DNA of 64,000 nt from NCBI GenBank assembly GCA_023382975.1, contig JAHDXO010000044.1:30598-94597 (forward strand), in the 5' to 3' direction. Positions 53,609 through 62,023 of the stretch are shown here, piece by piece; the first letter of the stretch is position 1; each line of letters starts with the position of its first letter. Under the pieces are notes generated by a model. That model was not told the origin of the DNA and made no database searches. It saw only the letters and a program-made list of their open reading frames with translations. This DNA is from Pirellulaceae bacterium. GTDB taxonomy: Bacteria > Planctomycetota > Planctomycetia > Pirellulales > Pirellulaceae. A program made the position numbers and the translations under genes.

Positions 53609-55816
53609 TCAACTCGGTCGAGGCTTGAAGATCACCACGGCCAACGGCGGAAGCGTCATCCGGATGGAATGCGGCCTGCCGTGACATCCGCGAGCCTCGG
53701 CGATCAAGCCCGGGTGGTTGCCCACGTTGCTGCCGCCATAGTACTCCGAATCACTGTTGAAAATTTCGTCGTACCAGCCTGCGTTCGGAACGCCGATCGG
53801 AAAATCCCGGCGCACCACGGGCGTGAAATTGCAGCAGATCAGCAGGAAATCTTCGGACTTCTTGGCTCGCCGCAAGTAGATCAGCGCGCTGTCTTCGTGG
53901 TTGTGGCAGTCGATCCACTCGAACCCCGGGTAGACGAACTCCTGCTCGTACAACGCAGGCTCGCGGCAATACAAACGGTTCAAGTCCGCCACTAGGTTCT
54001 TCACACCTTCGTGCGACCGCCACTGCAGCAATTCCCACTGCAGTTGGGCTTCGTGGTTCCATTCGTTCCACTGCCCGAACTCGCCGCCCATGAACAGCAG
54101 TTTTTTTCCCGGGTGCGTCCACATGTACGAATACAGCAAGCGGAGGTTGGCGAACTTCTGCCACAGGTCGCCAGGCATCTGCCCGATCAAAGACCCCTTG
54201 CCATGCACAACTTCGTCGTGCGAAAGCGGGAGCGCGAAGTTTTCGGTAAAGGCGTACAAGATACTGAACGTCAGCTCGTTGTGATGGTACTTGCGATGCA
54301 CGGGTTCGTGCCGCAAGTAACTGAGCGTGTCGTTCATCCAACCCATGTTCCACTTGACGCTGAATCCCAGTCCACCGTCTTCCGTAGGTCGCGATACGCC
54401 GCCCCAGGCCGTGGATTCTTCGGCAATCGTCATCACTCCGGGGAACTGCGAGTGGACGACGCGATTGAATTCCTGCAGCATCGAGACGGCTTCAAGGTTC
54501 TCCCGACCGCCGTATTGGTTGGGAACCCATTCGCCCTCCTGGCGACTGTAGTCCAAGTACAGCATCGAAGCCACCGCGTCGACGCGAAGTCCGTCGATGT
54601 GATACTTGTCGAGCCAGAACAGGGCGTTCGAAATCAAAAAGTTATGCACCTCGTTGCGTCCGTAGTTGAAGCACATGGTGCCCCAATCCGGATGTTCGCC
54701 TCGCCGCGGGTCGTCGTGCTCGTACAAAGCCGTCCCGTCGAAACGCCGCAGACCGTGGCCGTCCTTCGGAAAATGCGCGGGCACCCAGTCGACAATCACG
54801 CCGATGCCGTTCTGGTGGCAGTAGTCGACAAAGTACATGAAATCCTCGGGCGAACCGTAGCGGCCCGTCACCGAGAAGTAGGCCGTGGGCTGGTATCCCC
54901 AACTGCCGTAGAACGGATGCTCCGAAACCGGCAGGAGTTCGATGTGCGTGAAGCCCATCTCGCGGCAGTATTCGACCAGTCGATGAGCCAACTCGCGGTA
55001 TCCGTACCATTCGCCGCCGCACCGTTTCCAACTGCCCAGATGCACCTCGTAAATGGACACCGGCCGCTCCAGGTAGTTGAACTTGGAGCGCTCGTCGAGC
55101 CACTGCTTATCGGACCATTGGAACTGACCGAGATTGGCGACGATCGACGCGGATTTCGGCGGCACTTCGGCTTGGAAAGCGTAGGGATCCGCCTTCTCGA
55201 TCACCTCGCCGCTGCCGGTGCGGATGCGAAACTTGTACAGATGGCCCTCACTTAGGCCCGGAATGAAGATCTCCCACAGACCGTTCGAGAAATGGCTTCT
55301 CAGTGCGTGCCGCCGTTCATCCCACTGGTTGAAGTCCCCGACCACGCTGACTCGGCACGCGTTGGGCGCCCAAACGGCGAAATTCACCCCCGAGACGCCT
55401 TCGACCACGCGCTGGTGAGCGCCGAGCTTGTCGAACGAACGATAGTGGCGGCCTTGACCCAGAAGATACAGATCGTAATCCGTAAAATAGGTCGGGAATG
55501 CGTAGGGGTCGTCAATCGTGGTCATGTTTCCCTTCTTGTCCGCCACCTGAAGCTTATACTTCCGTGGCCCTGTCGGCGATTGGCACGGGCAAATCGCTTC
55601 GTAAAACCCGGCTGGATGCAAACGCCGCATCGGTCGGGGCGTCATGTGCGATTGATCGACGACCCAAACTTGCTGCGTTTCGGGAAGAAACGCGCGAATC
55701 GCGAGCCACGTACGCCCCTCGTGCATCACTTCGTGTGGGCCAAGAACCTCGGCGGGGTTGCCGTGGGTGCCGTCGACAATCGCCCCTAAATGGCCAAGTG
55801 ATAGACTCGTTCGCAC
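53609..55816 (-). CDS. glgB: 1,4-alpha-glucan branching enzyme GlgB
   Basis: The 735-residue protein shows the GlgB order: N-terminal carbohydrate-binding modules (PHEVMHEGRTWLAIRAFLPETQQVWVV; VWAPNACRVSVVGDFNQWDERRHALR), then the GH13 barrel with TAYFSVTGRYG, GLRVDAVASMLYLDYSR (catalytic Asp), TIAEESTAWGGVSRP (catalytic Glu) and LPLSHDEVVHGKGSL (transition-state Asp). It makes alpha-1,6 branches in glycogen. The GTG at 55816 is preceded by AAGGAAG; the frame opens 26 codons earlier without such a site. No other glycogen gene is adjacent. Confidence 0.94.
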   Translation of the reverse strand: MRTSLSLGHLGAIVDGTHGNPAEVLGPHEVMHEGRTWLAIRAFLPETQQVWVVDQSHMTPRPMRRLHPAGFYEAICPCQSPTGPRKYKLQVADKKGNMTTIDDPYAFPTYFTDYDLYLLGQGRHYRSFDKLGAHQRVVEGVSGVNFAVWAPNACRVSVVGDFNQWDERRHALRSHFSNGLWEIFIPGLSEGHLYKFRIRTGSGEVIEKADPYAFQAEVPPKSASIVANLGQFQWSDKQWLDERSKFNYLERPVSIYEVHLGSWKRCGGEWYGYRELAHRLVEYCREMGFTHIELLPVSEHPFYGSWGYQPTAYFSVTGRYGSPEDFMYFVDYCHQNGIGVIVDWVPAHFPKDGHGLRRFDGTALYEHDDPRRGEHPDWGTMCFNYGRNEVHNFLISNALFWLDKYHIDGLRVDAVASMLYLDYSRQEGEWVPNQYGGRENLEAVSMLQEFNRVVHSQFPGVMTIAEESTAWGGVSRPTEDGGLGFSVKWNMGWMNDTLSYLRHEPVHRKYHHNELTFSILYAFTENFALPLSHDEVVHGKGSLIGQMPGDLWQKFANLRLLYSYMWTHPGKKLLFMGGEFGQWNEWNHEAQLQWELLQWRSHEGVKNLVADLNRLYCREPALYEQEFVYPGFEWIDCHNHEDSALIYLRRAKKSEDFLLICCNFTPVVRRDFPIGVPNAGWYDEIFNSDSEYYGGSNVGNHPGLIAEARGCHGRPHSIRMTLPPLAVVIFKPRPS

Positions 55817-56022
55817 AGTTTGACTTCCTTCCAAGGTATACGCGATTTTCCCATCCGCTCCAAGTGGACCTAGCTGCCATGACTGAAGCAGCAAGCGACC
55901 GCTGGAATCGACGCCGATTCATCTTCGTCGGCAGACAGAGCGGCAGGTGTCCAGCATTCGCGCGCTGGCGACATCCGCTTCGTTGTTTTCGAAGCGAAAA
56001 CCACCAAAAGAGACGTATCTTA

Positions 56023-56649
56023 TTAAGCAGCCTGAGCGGCAACTGCCCCGCGCGTCACTGGCCAGCAGCGGCGCAACACGTCCTGAAAGACCCGCCGACA
56101 GGCGGCCAACACGCTCAGCGATTCTGTCTCGCGGGAAGGCCGCGTGTCCGCCGGTTGAACGTCGCGAGCGCGTGCCGCAGTCGGCGACACTCGCCTGGAC
56201 AAGTGGCTCGCAGGCGGTCCTTCCTCGGGCATATCGAATCGCCAAACACGGCAATCGACCTCGTGGAACCGCATCGCTCGGTCGATGCGTTGCCAAAGAT
56301 CCCAGTTCTTCACCCGCTGCATCTCGCCGAACCGCTCCCATTGCCAGCCGTTCTCGCGCCACTCGGCCAGCCCGAATCGCAATCCGTGAGTGACATAACG
56401 ACTGGGCGTGACCAGCGTCACTCGGGACGGCTGGTCCAATGCCTCCAAGCCTCGGACGACCGCCAGCAACTCCAAGCGGCTGATGTCAATTTCCGATTCA
56501 TCGTCGGCCACTTCCATTTTCGTCTCGCCATCCACGCTTTCGAGCACGAACCGCCATTGTCCAACCACCTCTGACGATTCGATCGCCCCACGGTTTTTCG
56601 AGGATCGAGACTCGGAAAACAACAGAAAATGGGGGGTATTCGCTCGCAT
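56023..56649 (-). CDS. RNase H-fold protein lacking catalytic aspartates
   Basis: The 208-residue product follows the RNase HI pattern (GQWRFVLESVDGETKMEVADDESEIDISRLELLAVVRGLEALDQPSRVTLVT..SRYV, then GLRFGLAEWRENGWQWERFGEMQRVKNWDLWQRIDRAMRFHEVDCRVWRFD). The usual first-strand Asp (TDGS) is replaced (LLFSESRS), and the Asp of TDSRYV is Pro (TPSRYV); the helix Glu is kept. It probably lacks nuclease activity and may bind RNA-DNA hybrids. It has a ~50-residue C-terminal tail. ATG at 56649. Confidence 0.72.
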   Translation of the reverse strand: MRANTPHFLLFSESRSSKNRGAIESSEVVGQWRFVLESVDGETKMEVADDESEIDISRLELLAVVRGLEALDQPSRVTLVTPSRYVTHGLRFGLAEWRENGWQWERFGEMQRVKNWDLWQRIDRAMRFHEVDCRVWRFDMPEEGPPASHLSRRVSPTAARARDVQPADTRPSRETESLSVLAACRRVFQDVLRRCWPVTRGAVAAQAA

Positions 56650-57010
56650 GATTTCGAATTCTCTCCGGGTAAAACGGTCTCGTCGGAACCGGTCACTCCC
56701 CAGCGAAGGTCTCTCTCACGGCGCTGCAATCCGTTCCGTCCGAGCATTCAAAATCCTCGGACTCAAAGGTGACCATTCTCCGTGGAAAAAGTCCTTCGCA
56801 GATCAGCACGAGTGACCTATATTGCCCACTTCATGCACTTTAACTCTTGCCGCTTTTCCGGAAAATGCAAATTGAAATCGACTTTTTCCCCAACGCAAAT
56901 TGTGGAAACGGGACTGGCACCCGGATGAGCGAGAGGCGTATCCTGGCAGCGGCGAACAGCAGGATGCCTGCCCCGGTTTTTCAGCGAACGTTGGATGAAT
57001 CAATGGCGGA
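56650..57010. other. gene-free stretch, nothing recognised
   Basis: About 360 bp separate two minus-strand genes. No frame with a convincing start, no hairpin with T-run and no clear promoter pair was found. Confidence 0.4.
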
Positions 57011-57769
57011 CTACGCCACCAGCATTCGCATCTCGTCGTGGACACGGCGATGCGACAAAACGCCGTCGATGAACTCTTCGAAGATTCGGATGTCCAGTGC
57101 CGAAGCGGAATCGGCCTCCGGGTGGAACTGCGTGCCGAAAGCGAACCAATCCGGGGACTCGCTCTCGATCACCTCGATCACACCGTCCGGGCAGCGCGCG
57201 GTGACGGCGAAGCCGGGTGCAACTTCGTCGATCGCCATGTGATGCATGCTGTTGACGCGGATTTCACCGTCTCCGTACACGCGTTCCATCAGCGAGCCGG
57301 GAGTGACCGTCAGCCCGTGGCGATGCCCCGGGTCTTGCAGATCCTTGTGCGGAATCGCGGTTGGCAGATCCTCGGGAATGTGCAGGAACAGGTTCCCGCC
57401 ACCCCACACGTTCAGCAACTGCATGCCCGCTCCGATGCCAAAGACCGGCATACGGCGCTCGGCGATCAAATCCATCAGCATCCGATCGAAATTCTCGCGT
57501 TGCCGATCCATGGCACGCACCGAAGGATGCAGCATGAATCCGTCGCGGCGCGGGTCCAGATCGTGTCCGCCGACCAAAATGAATCCGTCCAGCATGTCCA
57601 GCACACGATGGACGTCGTCCTTGATCTCCAGCGGAGGCACGACCACCGGAATTCCTCCGGCAGCCAAAACGCGGCGATAATAGCCGGCAGCGATAAAAGA
57701 ATAGGCGGGAGAGTCACTCTTGGCAGGTCGATAGTCGGCGTTCAGCCCAATCAGCGGTTTGTAGTGCAT
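57011..57769 (-). CDS. class I glutamine amidotransferase-like protein (PuuD family) without nucleophile
   Basis: The 252-residue product matches the gamma-glutamyl-GABA hydrolase/C26 family: YSFIAAGYYRRVLAAGGIPVVVPP, DGFILVGGHDLDPRR, RENFDRMLMDLIAERRMPVFGIGAGMQLLNVWGGG and FAFGTQFHPEA. In active enzymes the nucleophile is the Cys of GICRGMQ; here the codons read GIGAGMQ, so the Cys is Gly. The His-Glu pair (QFHPE) is present. It is probably a non-hydrolytic binding protein. ATG at 57769. Confidence 0.82.
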   Translation of the reverse strand: MHYKPLIGLNADYRPAKSDSPAYSFIAAGYYRRVLAAGGIPVVVPPLEIKDDVHRVLDMLDGFILVGGHDLDPRRDGFMLHPSVRAMDRQRENFDRMLMDLIAERRMPVFGIGAGMQLLNVWGGGNLFLHIPEDLPTAIPHKDLQDPGHRHGLTVTPGSLMERVYGDGEIRVNSMHHMAIDEVAPGFAVTARCPDGVIEVIESESPDWFAFGTQFHPEADSASALDIRIFEEFIDGVLSHRRVHDEMRMLVA

Positions 57770-58253
57770 CGGCGAATCCCTTCAGGTCACACACAGAGTC
57801 ATGAAACGATGAACGTGGCCTGAGGCACGAGGCTGTGCGGTACGGAGTGGAAGACAAGTCGGGCGATGGCAATCCACACGAACGACCTCGGCGATTCCGC
57901 TTCGCGCGGCACACGATTCACCGGAAGCACAACTCGTCTGCCGTACCCGCACCCGGGGACGCATCGCGTTGGTCCGTGACGTTGACTTTAGTTCGTCGAG
58001 GTTCTCGCTGAGCCTGCCATGCCAATCCTGGCATTCCCTCAGAAGAACGATGTCCCTATCGCTACCTCGTACCTCCCGTGACAACGCGCCTCATGTGCGC
58101 TGAAGGTTTGTTGATTAGGTCGAGCCGGTAAAATAACCGACCTGTCACGCGTTTGCAAGTAGCACCCCGTATCTTGCGGTCGCGCAGGGAACCACCTACA
58201 ACATGATGTGCAAGCATCACAATTTCGGCCTCGAAGTACAGGAGCGGACGATC
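57770..58253. other. gene-free stretch, nothing recognised
   Basis: This 484-bp intergenic region lies between divergent genes. No family-like frame, tRNA, or terminator was found; it presumably contains promoters for both flanking genes. Confidence 0.4.
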
Positions 58254-59096
58254 ATGGAAAAATGGCCTTTGGGTGTGTTCACCAGTGTCGATGCCGGTCT
58301 GGGCGTGAAGCTCGAAGTGGCGCATGAACTGGGCGTGCCCACCATCCAACTGCACGCGCCAGCGGCTCAGACTCGGACTTCCGAGAACGCGGAACGGTTC
58401 TTGAATCGATTGAGTGACCTGGGAATCACGCTCACCGCGGTGTTCGGCGGATTCGAAGGTGAGAGCTACGCGGACATCCCGACTGTCAGCCGCACAGTGG
58501 GATTGGTGCCGCCGGAAACTCGCGCCGTCCGGACCCGGGAGATGAAGGAGATCGCGGATTTCGCCAAATTGCTTGGCTGTCCGGTGGTCGCGTTGCATTT
58601 GGGATTCATCCCGCACGACAGCAACGACCCGCTGTACGCCGAAGTGTTGGAGGTCACGCGGGACGTGTGCGACCACGTCAAGGCGAACGGCCAGAACTTG
58701 CACTTGGAAACCGGGCAGGAGTCGGCCGCCGGTCTGCTGGCGTTCATTCGTGACGTGGACCGGGACAATCTGTTCGTGAACTTCGATCCCGCCAACATGA
58801 TCTTGTACGGCACCGGCGAGCCCATCGAGGCCCTGCGTCAAATTGGTTCGTTGGTCCGCAGCGTCCACTGTAAGGACGGCAAGTGGGCCGCGAATCCCGG
58901 CGCCGAATGGGGCCAGGAGGTTCCGTTGGGCGAAGGGGACGTGGGCATGGAGAACTACTTGCGCACGCTCGACAGTCTTGGGTACGCGGGGCCGCTTACG
59001 ATCGAGCGGGAGATCCCCCAGGAACCTGAGCGGCAGAAGGCGGAGATCGGCAAGGCGTTGCGTCTGCTGACGGAATTGAAGGAAAAAATCGGCTGA
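58254..59096 (+). CDS. sugar phosphate isomerase/epimerase-like TIM-barrel protein
   Basis: The 280-residue product has the xylose-isomerase-like barrel: MEKWPLGVFTSVDAGLG, the segments EVAHELGVPTIQLHAP, AKLLGCPVVALHLGF, NLHLETGQESAAGLLAFI (metal ligand Glu), NLFVNFDPANMILYG (Asp), VRSVHCKDGKW and a late Glu (TIEREIPQ). AGGAG lies nine bases before the ATG at 58254. Such proteins are plentiful in planctomycetes beside Gfo/Idh/MocA enzymes. Substrate unknown. Confidence 0.82.
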   Translation: MEKWPLGVFTSVDAGLGVKLEVAHELGVPTIQLHAPAAQTRTSENAERFLNRLSDLGITLTAVFGGFEGESYADIPTVSRTVGLVPPETRAVRTREMKEIADFAKLLGCPVVALHLGFIPHDSNDPLYAEVLEVTRDVCDHVKANGQNLHLETGQESAAGLLAFIRDVDRDNLFVNFDPANMILYGTGEPIEALRQIGSLVRSVHCKDGKWAANPGAEWGQEVPLGEGDVGMENYLRTLDSLGYAGPLTIEREIPQEPERQKAEIGKALRLLTELKEKIG

Positions 59097-59145
59097 ACCC
59101 GCACTGGGACGGCGGGACACTGGTCGCAAGTTCCTGCGAAGCCCC

Positions 59146-59173
59146 TTGTTTTGTGCCATTGGCGGAATACAAT
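59146..59173 (+). promoter_or_regulatory. sigma-70-type promoter for the RNA before floA
   Basis: TTGTTT (59146-59151) and TACAAT (59168-59173) are spaced 16 bp apart, giving a start near 59180, 50 bp after the preceding gene's end. Confidence 0.55.
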
Positions 59174-59179
59174 GCGGTT

Positions 59180-59332
59180 GTGATGGATCCGTCGCCACGC
59201 GAAAGCGCATCCATCCGCAGCGAATGAAGTCGTCGGATGACTAATAACGAGCGGCCTGGATGCTTCCAGGAGCTCACTGGCGAGTAACCCGACGTGTTTG
59301 CACGATGACGTGCGGACACGTCGTTTTTTTTT
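59180..59332 (+). ncRNA. candidate structured RNA (sRNA or floA attenuator leader)
   Basis: Between a promoter (59146-59173) and a strong terminator (59290-59332) the transcript would hold GATGGAT (59182-59188) paired with ATCCATC (59209-59215), enclosing a CGC-GAAA-GCG tetraloop stem (59198-59207). A CCTGG-N6-CCAGG hairpin (59255-59270) follows, then the terminator. There is no coding frame with a ribosome binding site in it. It could be an independent sRNA of about 150 nt or a leader that terminates or reads through into floA. No known RNA family was recognised. Confidence 0.45.
59290..59332 (+). terminator. intrinsic terminator with a 15-bp stem and nine Ts
   Basis: CGACGTGT-TT-GCACG pairs with CGTGC-GG-ACACGTCG around the loop ATGA, giving 13 Watson-Crick pairs and two G-U pairs in RNA. 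Nine T residues (59324-59332) follow immediately. It lies 90 bp before floA, so floA transcription must either start after it or read through. Confidence 0.85.
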
Positions 59333-59421
59333 GGGGGGCCGCGCCAGCCGAAGCCTTTCAGCCGGCGAAGATCGAATCGTCGCGGTCGGGCTCAATGGGG
59401 CGGCCAAACCAAGGAGATCCC

Positions 59422-60438
59422 ATGTTTCCGTGTCTTGCTCTCTTGTTCGCGGTCAGTCTTCAAGGGATGCTGACGATCGGCGGGATCGTCATCGCAATCC
59501 TGCTGGCGCTGTTGGTTGCCGGAGCGCTGATCAACTACGGGGCGCTTTGGTTTCAGGCGTACATGTCAAGTGCGGACGTAAGCCTGCTGAGTCTGATCGG
59601 CATGAGCTTCCGTCAGGTCAAGCCTGGAATGATCGTCACCGCCAAGATTATGGGACGGCAGGCGGGACTGAGCATCGACCGACGGCAGGGCATGAGCACC
59701 GCACGCTTGGAAGCTCATTATCTTGCCGGGGGGGACGTGATGCACGTCATCCGGGCAATCATCGCGGCGCACCGCGCGGGAATCGATTTGGACTTTGACC
59801 GCGCGGCGGCGGTCGATCTCGCCGGACGCGACGTGCTGGACGCCGTCCAGACCAGTGTCTCCCCGAAAGTCATCGATTGCCCCGCGCCGCTGCGCGGCGG
59901 CAAGACCACGCTGAGTGCCGTGGCCAAAAACGGAGTCGAGTTGCGGATCCGGGTTCGCGTCACGGTCCGCACGAACCTGCTGCAATTGATCGGCGGAGCA
60001 ACCGAAGAGACGATCATTGCTCGCGTTGGCCAAGGGATCGTCAGCGCGATCGGTTCGTCCGAAAGCCACATGGAAGTGCTGGCGATGCCCGACCGCATCT
60101 CGAAGAGCGTGCTGGAGCGCGGGTTGGACGCCAACACCGCGTTTCAAATCGTCTCGATCGACATCGCGGACATCGACGTGGGCGAGAACATCGGCGCCCG
60201 CCTGCAGACGGACCAGGCCGACACCGACATGCGGGTGGCCCAGGCGCGAGCCGAGGTGCGCCGCGCCGAAGCGCTGGCTTGGCAACAAGAGATGAAGGCC
60301 CGGGTGACGGAACGACGCGCGATGCTGGTGCTTGCCGAAGCCGGGATCCCGAAGGCCATCGCCTCGGCCTTTCGCGACGGACAGTTGCGCCGTCCGCGCG
60401 CGGCCGAACCCGTCGCCAACGAGGCCCGGCGGAACTAA
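59422..60438 (+). CDS. floA: flotillin-like protein FloA
   Basis: The 338-residue membrane protein has an N-terminal hydrophobic hairpin (LTIGGIVIAILLALLVAGALINYGALWFQAYMS), then the FloA body SFRQVKPGMIVTAKIMGRQAGLSID, HYLAGGDVMHVIRAIIAAHRAGIDLDFDRAAAVDLAGRDVLDAVQTSVSPKVI, VRVTVRTNLLQLIGGATEETIIARVGQGIVSAIGSSESH and a helical EARR-rich tail. FloA organises membrane microdomains. The ATG at 59422 follows AAGGAGATCCC. An nfeD gene, often its partner, is not adjacent. Confidence 0.93.
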   Translation: MFPCLALLFAVSLQGMLTIGGIVIAILLALLVAGALINYGALWFQAYMSSADVSLLSLIGMSFRQVKPGMIVTAKIMGRQAGLSIDRRQGMSTARLEAHYLAGGDVMHVIRAIIAAHRAGIDLDFDRAAAVDLAGRDVLDAVQTSVSPKVIDCPAPLRGGKTTLSAVAKNGVELRIRVRVTVRTNLLQLIGGATEETIIARVGQGIVSAIGSSESHMEVLAMPDRISKSVLERGLDANTAFQIVSIDIADIDVGENIGARLQTDQADTDMRVAQARAEVRRAEALAWQQEMKARVTERRAMLVLAEAGIPKAIASAFRDGQLRRPRAAEPVANEARRN

Positions 60439-60457
60439 CGCCGAAGCGGCCGACATC

Positions 60458-60610
60458 TCACGTTGTTCCGGACGACAGTTCCGCCAACAAACGTGAATTG
60501 CGTGCTGAGCCGATCACGACATCCACATGGTTCGTCTCGCGCCATGCCATCAGACCTTCTTCGCCAGCGATGCCGTCGGCACGGAGCATGATCTTCACCG
60601 CGGGCCAGAC
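60458..60610 (-). pseudogene. remnant of an IS1380-type transposase
   Basis: The minus strand contains WPAVKIMLRADGIAGEEGLMAWRETNHVDVVIGSARNSRLLAE. This parallels the 'W....I.LRADSGF....LMAWCE.N.VDYV.GLA.N.RL' region of IS1380 transposases. The rest is absent or unreadable. It lies in the 550-bp gene-free stretch 60439-60988, whose other parts show nothing recognisable. Confidence 0.6.
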
Positions 60611-60988
60611 ATCCTGTTCAACGCAAGGGCCGCTCGTCAAAGCAGACGACTCAAGTTCACCTTCGAGTGGGATTGCATCCAGCGCCGGATCTGTTGGCAA
60701 AGGACAATCTGCGACGGACGTCGATCCCCGTCGTACGGTCGCTCGGTCGGTTCGCCGTCGAGGATCTGCTGGCCTGATGAGCTCATTTCGCGGCGCCAAT
60801 GCGGAATTCGATCGTCTCGATGTCCGTTTGTAACAGTTTTACGGAGAAGTGGGCGCATGCCGTACAGACACGTGTCATCCGCCTCTCTCCGCCTGAAGAT
60901 CCGGTGAACGCAGCGACGACCAGAATCCTATATCCGATACCTTCAGTGCAATGCGGATGGGCGGAGCGACGTGCGAGAGGCAAACAAG

Positions 60989-62023
60989 ATGACAATCTGT
61001 CACTATCGTTACTACGCGGGATGGATACTTGCGCTGGCCCTGCTCCCGCGTTCGGCGACGGCACAGATTGCCCCGGAGCAACCGATTGCTCTCATGGACC
61101 AGGGGTCAGAGGAGTTAGTGCCGTTGGCCGACCTGTCCGAATGCGGGAAGATGTGTGCCCAAGCCGACTGGGCTCGCGGGTCGGCCTGTTGGACCGCTCG
61201 CGCCAATTTGGTGGTCCTCCAGCGGACCCGGCCCGATTCGCTGGTGTTGATCCAGGACCAGTCGGGAACGCCCGAGACGCTCGATGCCGCCGACTTTCAT
61301 TTCGATTACGAATTGGGCTGGGATGTGTCGCTGCTCGGCCAAGTCGCGGGTCTGCCGCAGATGGAGATCCGTTTTTTCTCGGTCGACGGCTGGACGGCTC
61401 AGGCCTCCGCCGAAATGTTGACGGCGCCGATTCAAATCAACACGGCCACCGGCGATTTCGTCAACGCGACGGGCACGGTCGGCGCTTCGTACCATTCTGA
61501 ATTGTGCAGTTTCGAGGCGAACGCACGACTGCCGCACAGCGAGCGGGTGACTTGGCTGGCCGGTTTTCGTTATCTGGAATTGGATGAGCGGTTCCTCGCA
61601 GACATTCCCAGCGAAGTGACGCTCGATGTGGCGACTCGCAATCGGCTATATGGCGCTCAGTTCGGCGCCGAGGCACAACTCTGGCAACTCGGCTGCTGGT
61701 CATTCGAAGGTACGGGCAAATTCGGCCTGTTTGGCAACGCCGCGACGCACGATGGTGTCTTCGATACCGGCAGTGACGAGCCGGAGGTCCGGAGCGCCTC
61801 GGACGGTGCCGTCGCATACCTGATCGAGGCGGGGCTGGCGGCCGTTTACCCGATCACGCCGCGACTGTCCCTACGCGGCGCCTACAACGTGCTCTGGCTG
61901 GGCAACGTGGCCGTTGCCACCGACCAGGTACCGGTCTCCAATTTCGTCGGCGACACCGGTATCGACCCGCACGGCAACTCCTTCTATCACGGAGCGTTCG
62001 TCGGCATCGAATATCGGCACTAG
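60989..62023 (+). CDS. BBP7-like outer-membrane beta-barrel protein
   Basis: The 344-residue product has an N-terminal signal (YAGWILALALLPRSATA). It then has WTARANLVVLQRTRPDSLVL, alternating hydrophobic strands ending in aromatic residues (FHFDYELGWDVSLLGQV, HSELCSFEANARL, WLAGFRYLELDERF), and a terminal FYHGAFVGIEYRH. This pattern fits the BBP7 family of outer-membrane barrels in planctomycetes. GAGAGG precedes the ATG. Its stop (TAG) shares the palindrome CTAG with the stop of the convergent next gene, so the two coding regions overlap by four bases. Confidence 0.83.
   Translation: MTICHYRYYAGWILALALLPRSATAQIAPEQPIALMDQGSEELVPLADLSECGKMCAQADWARGSACWTARANLVVLQRTRPDSLVLIQDQSGTPETLDAADFHFDYELGWDVSLLGQVAGLPQMEIRFFSVDGWTAQASAEMLTAPIQINTATGDFVNATGTVGASYHSELCSFEANARLPHSERVTWLAGFRYLELDERFLADIPSEVTLDVATRNRLYGAQFGAEAQLWQLGCWSFEGTGKFGLFGNAATHDGVFDTGSDEPEVRSASDGAVAYLIEAGLAAVYPITPRLSLRGAYNVLWLGNVAVATDQVPVSNFVGDTGIDPHGNSFYHGAFVGIEYRH

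Noticed and set aside
54011..55255. 414-codon open frame opposite glgB
   Set aside because: It mirrors the codons of glgB, a certain gene; composition is that of an antisense frame and there is no ribosome binding site.
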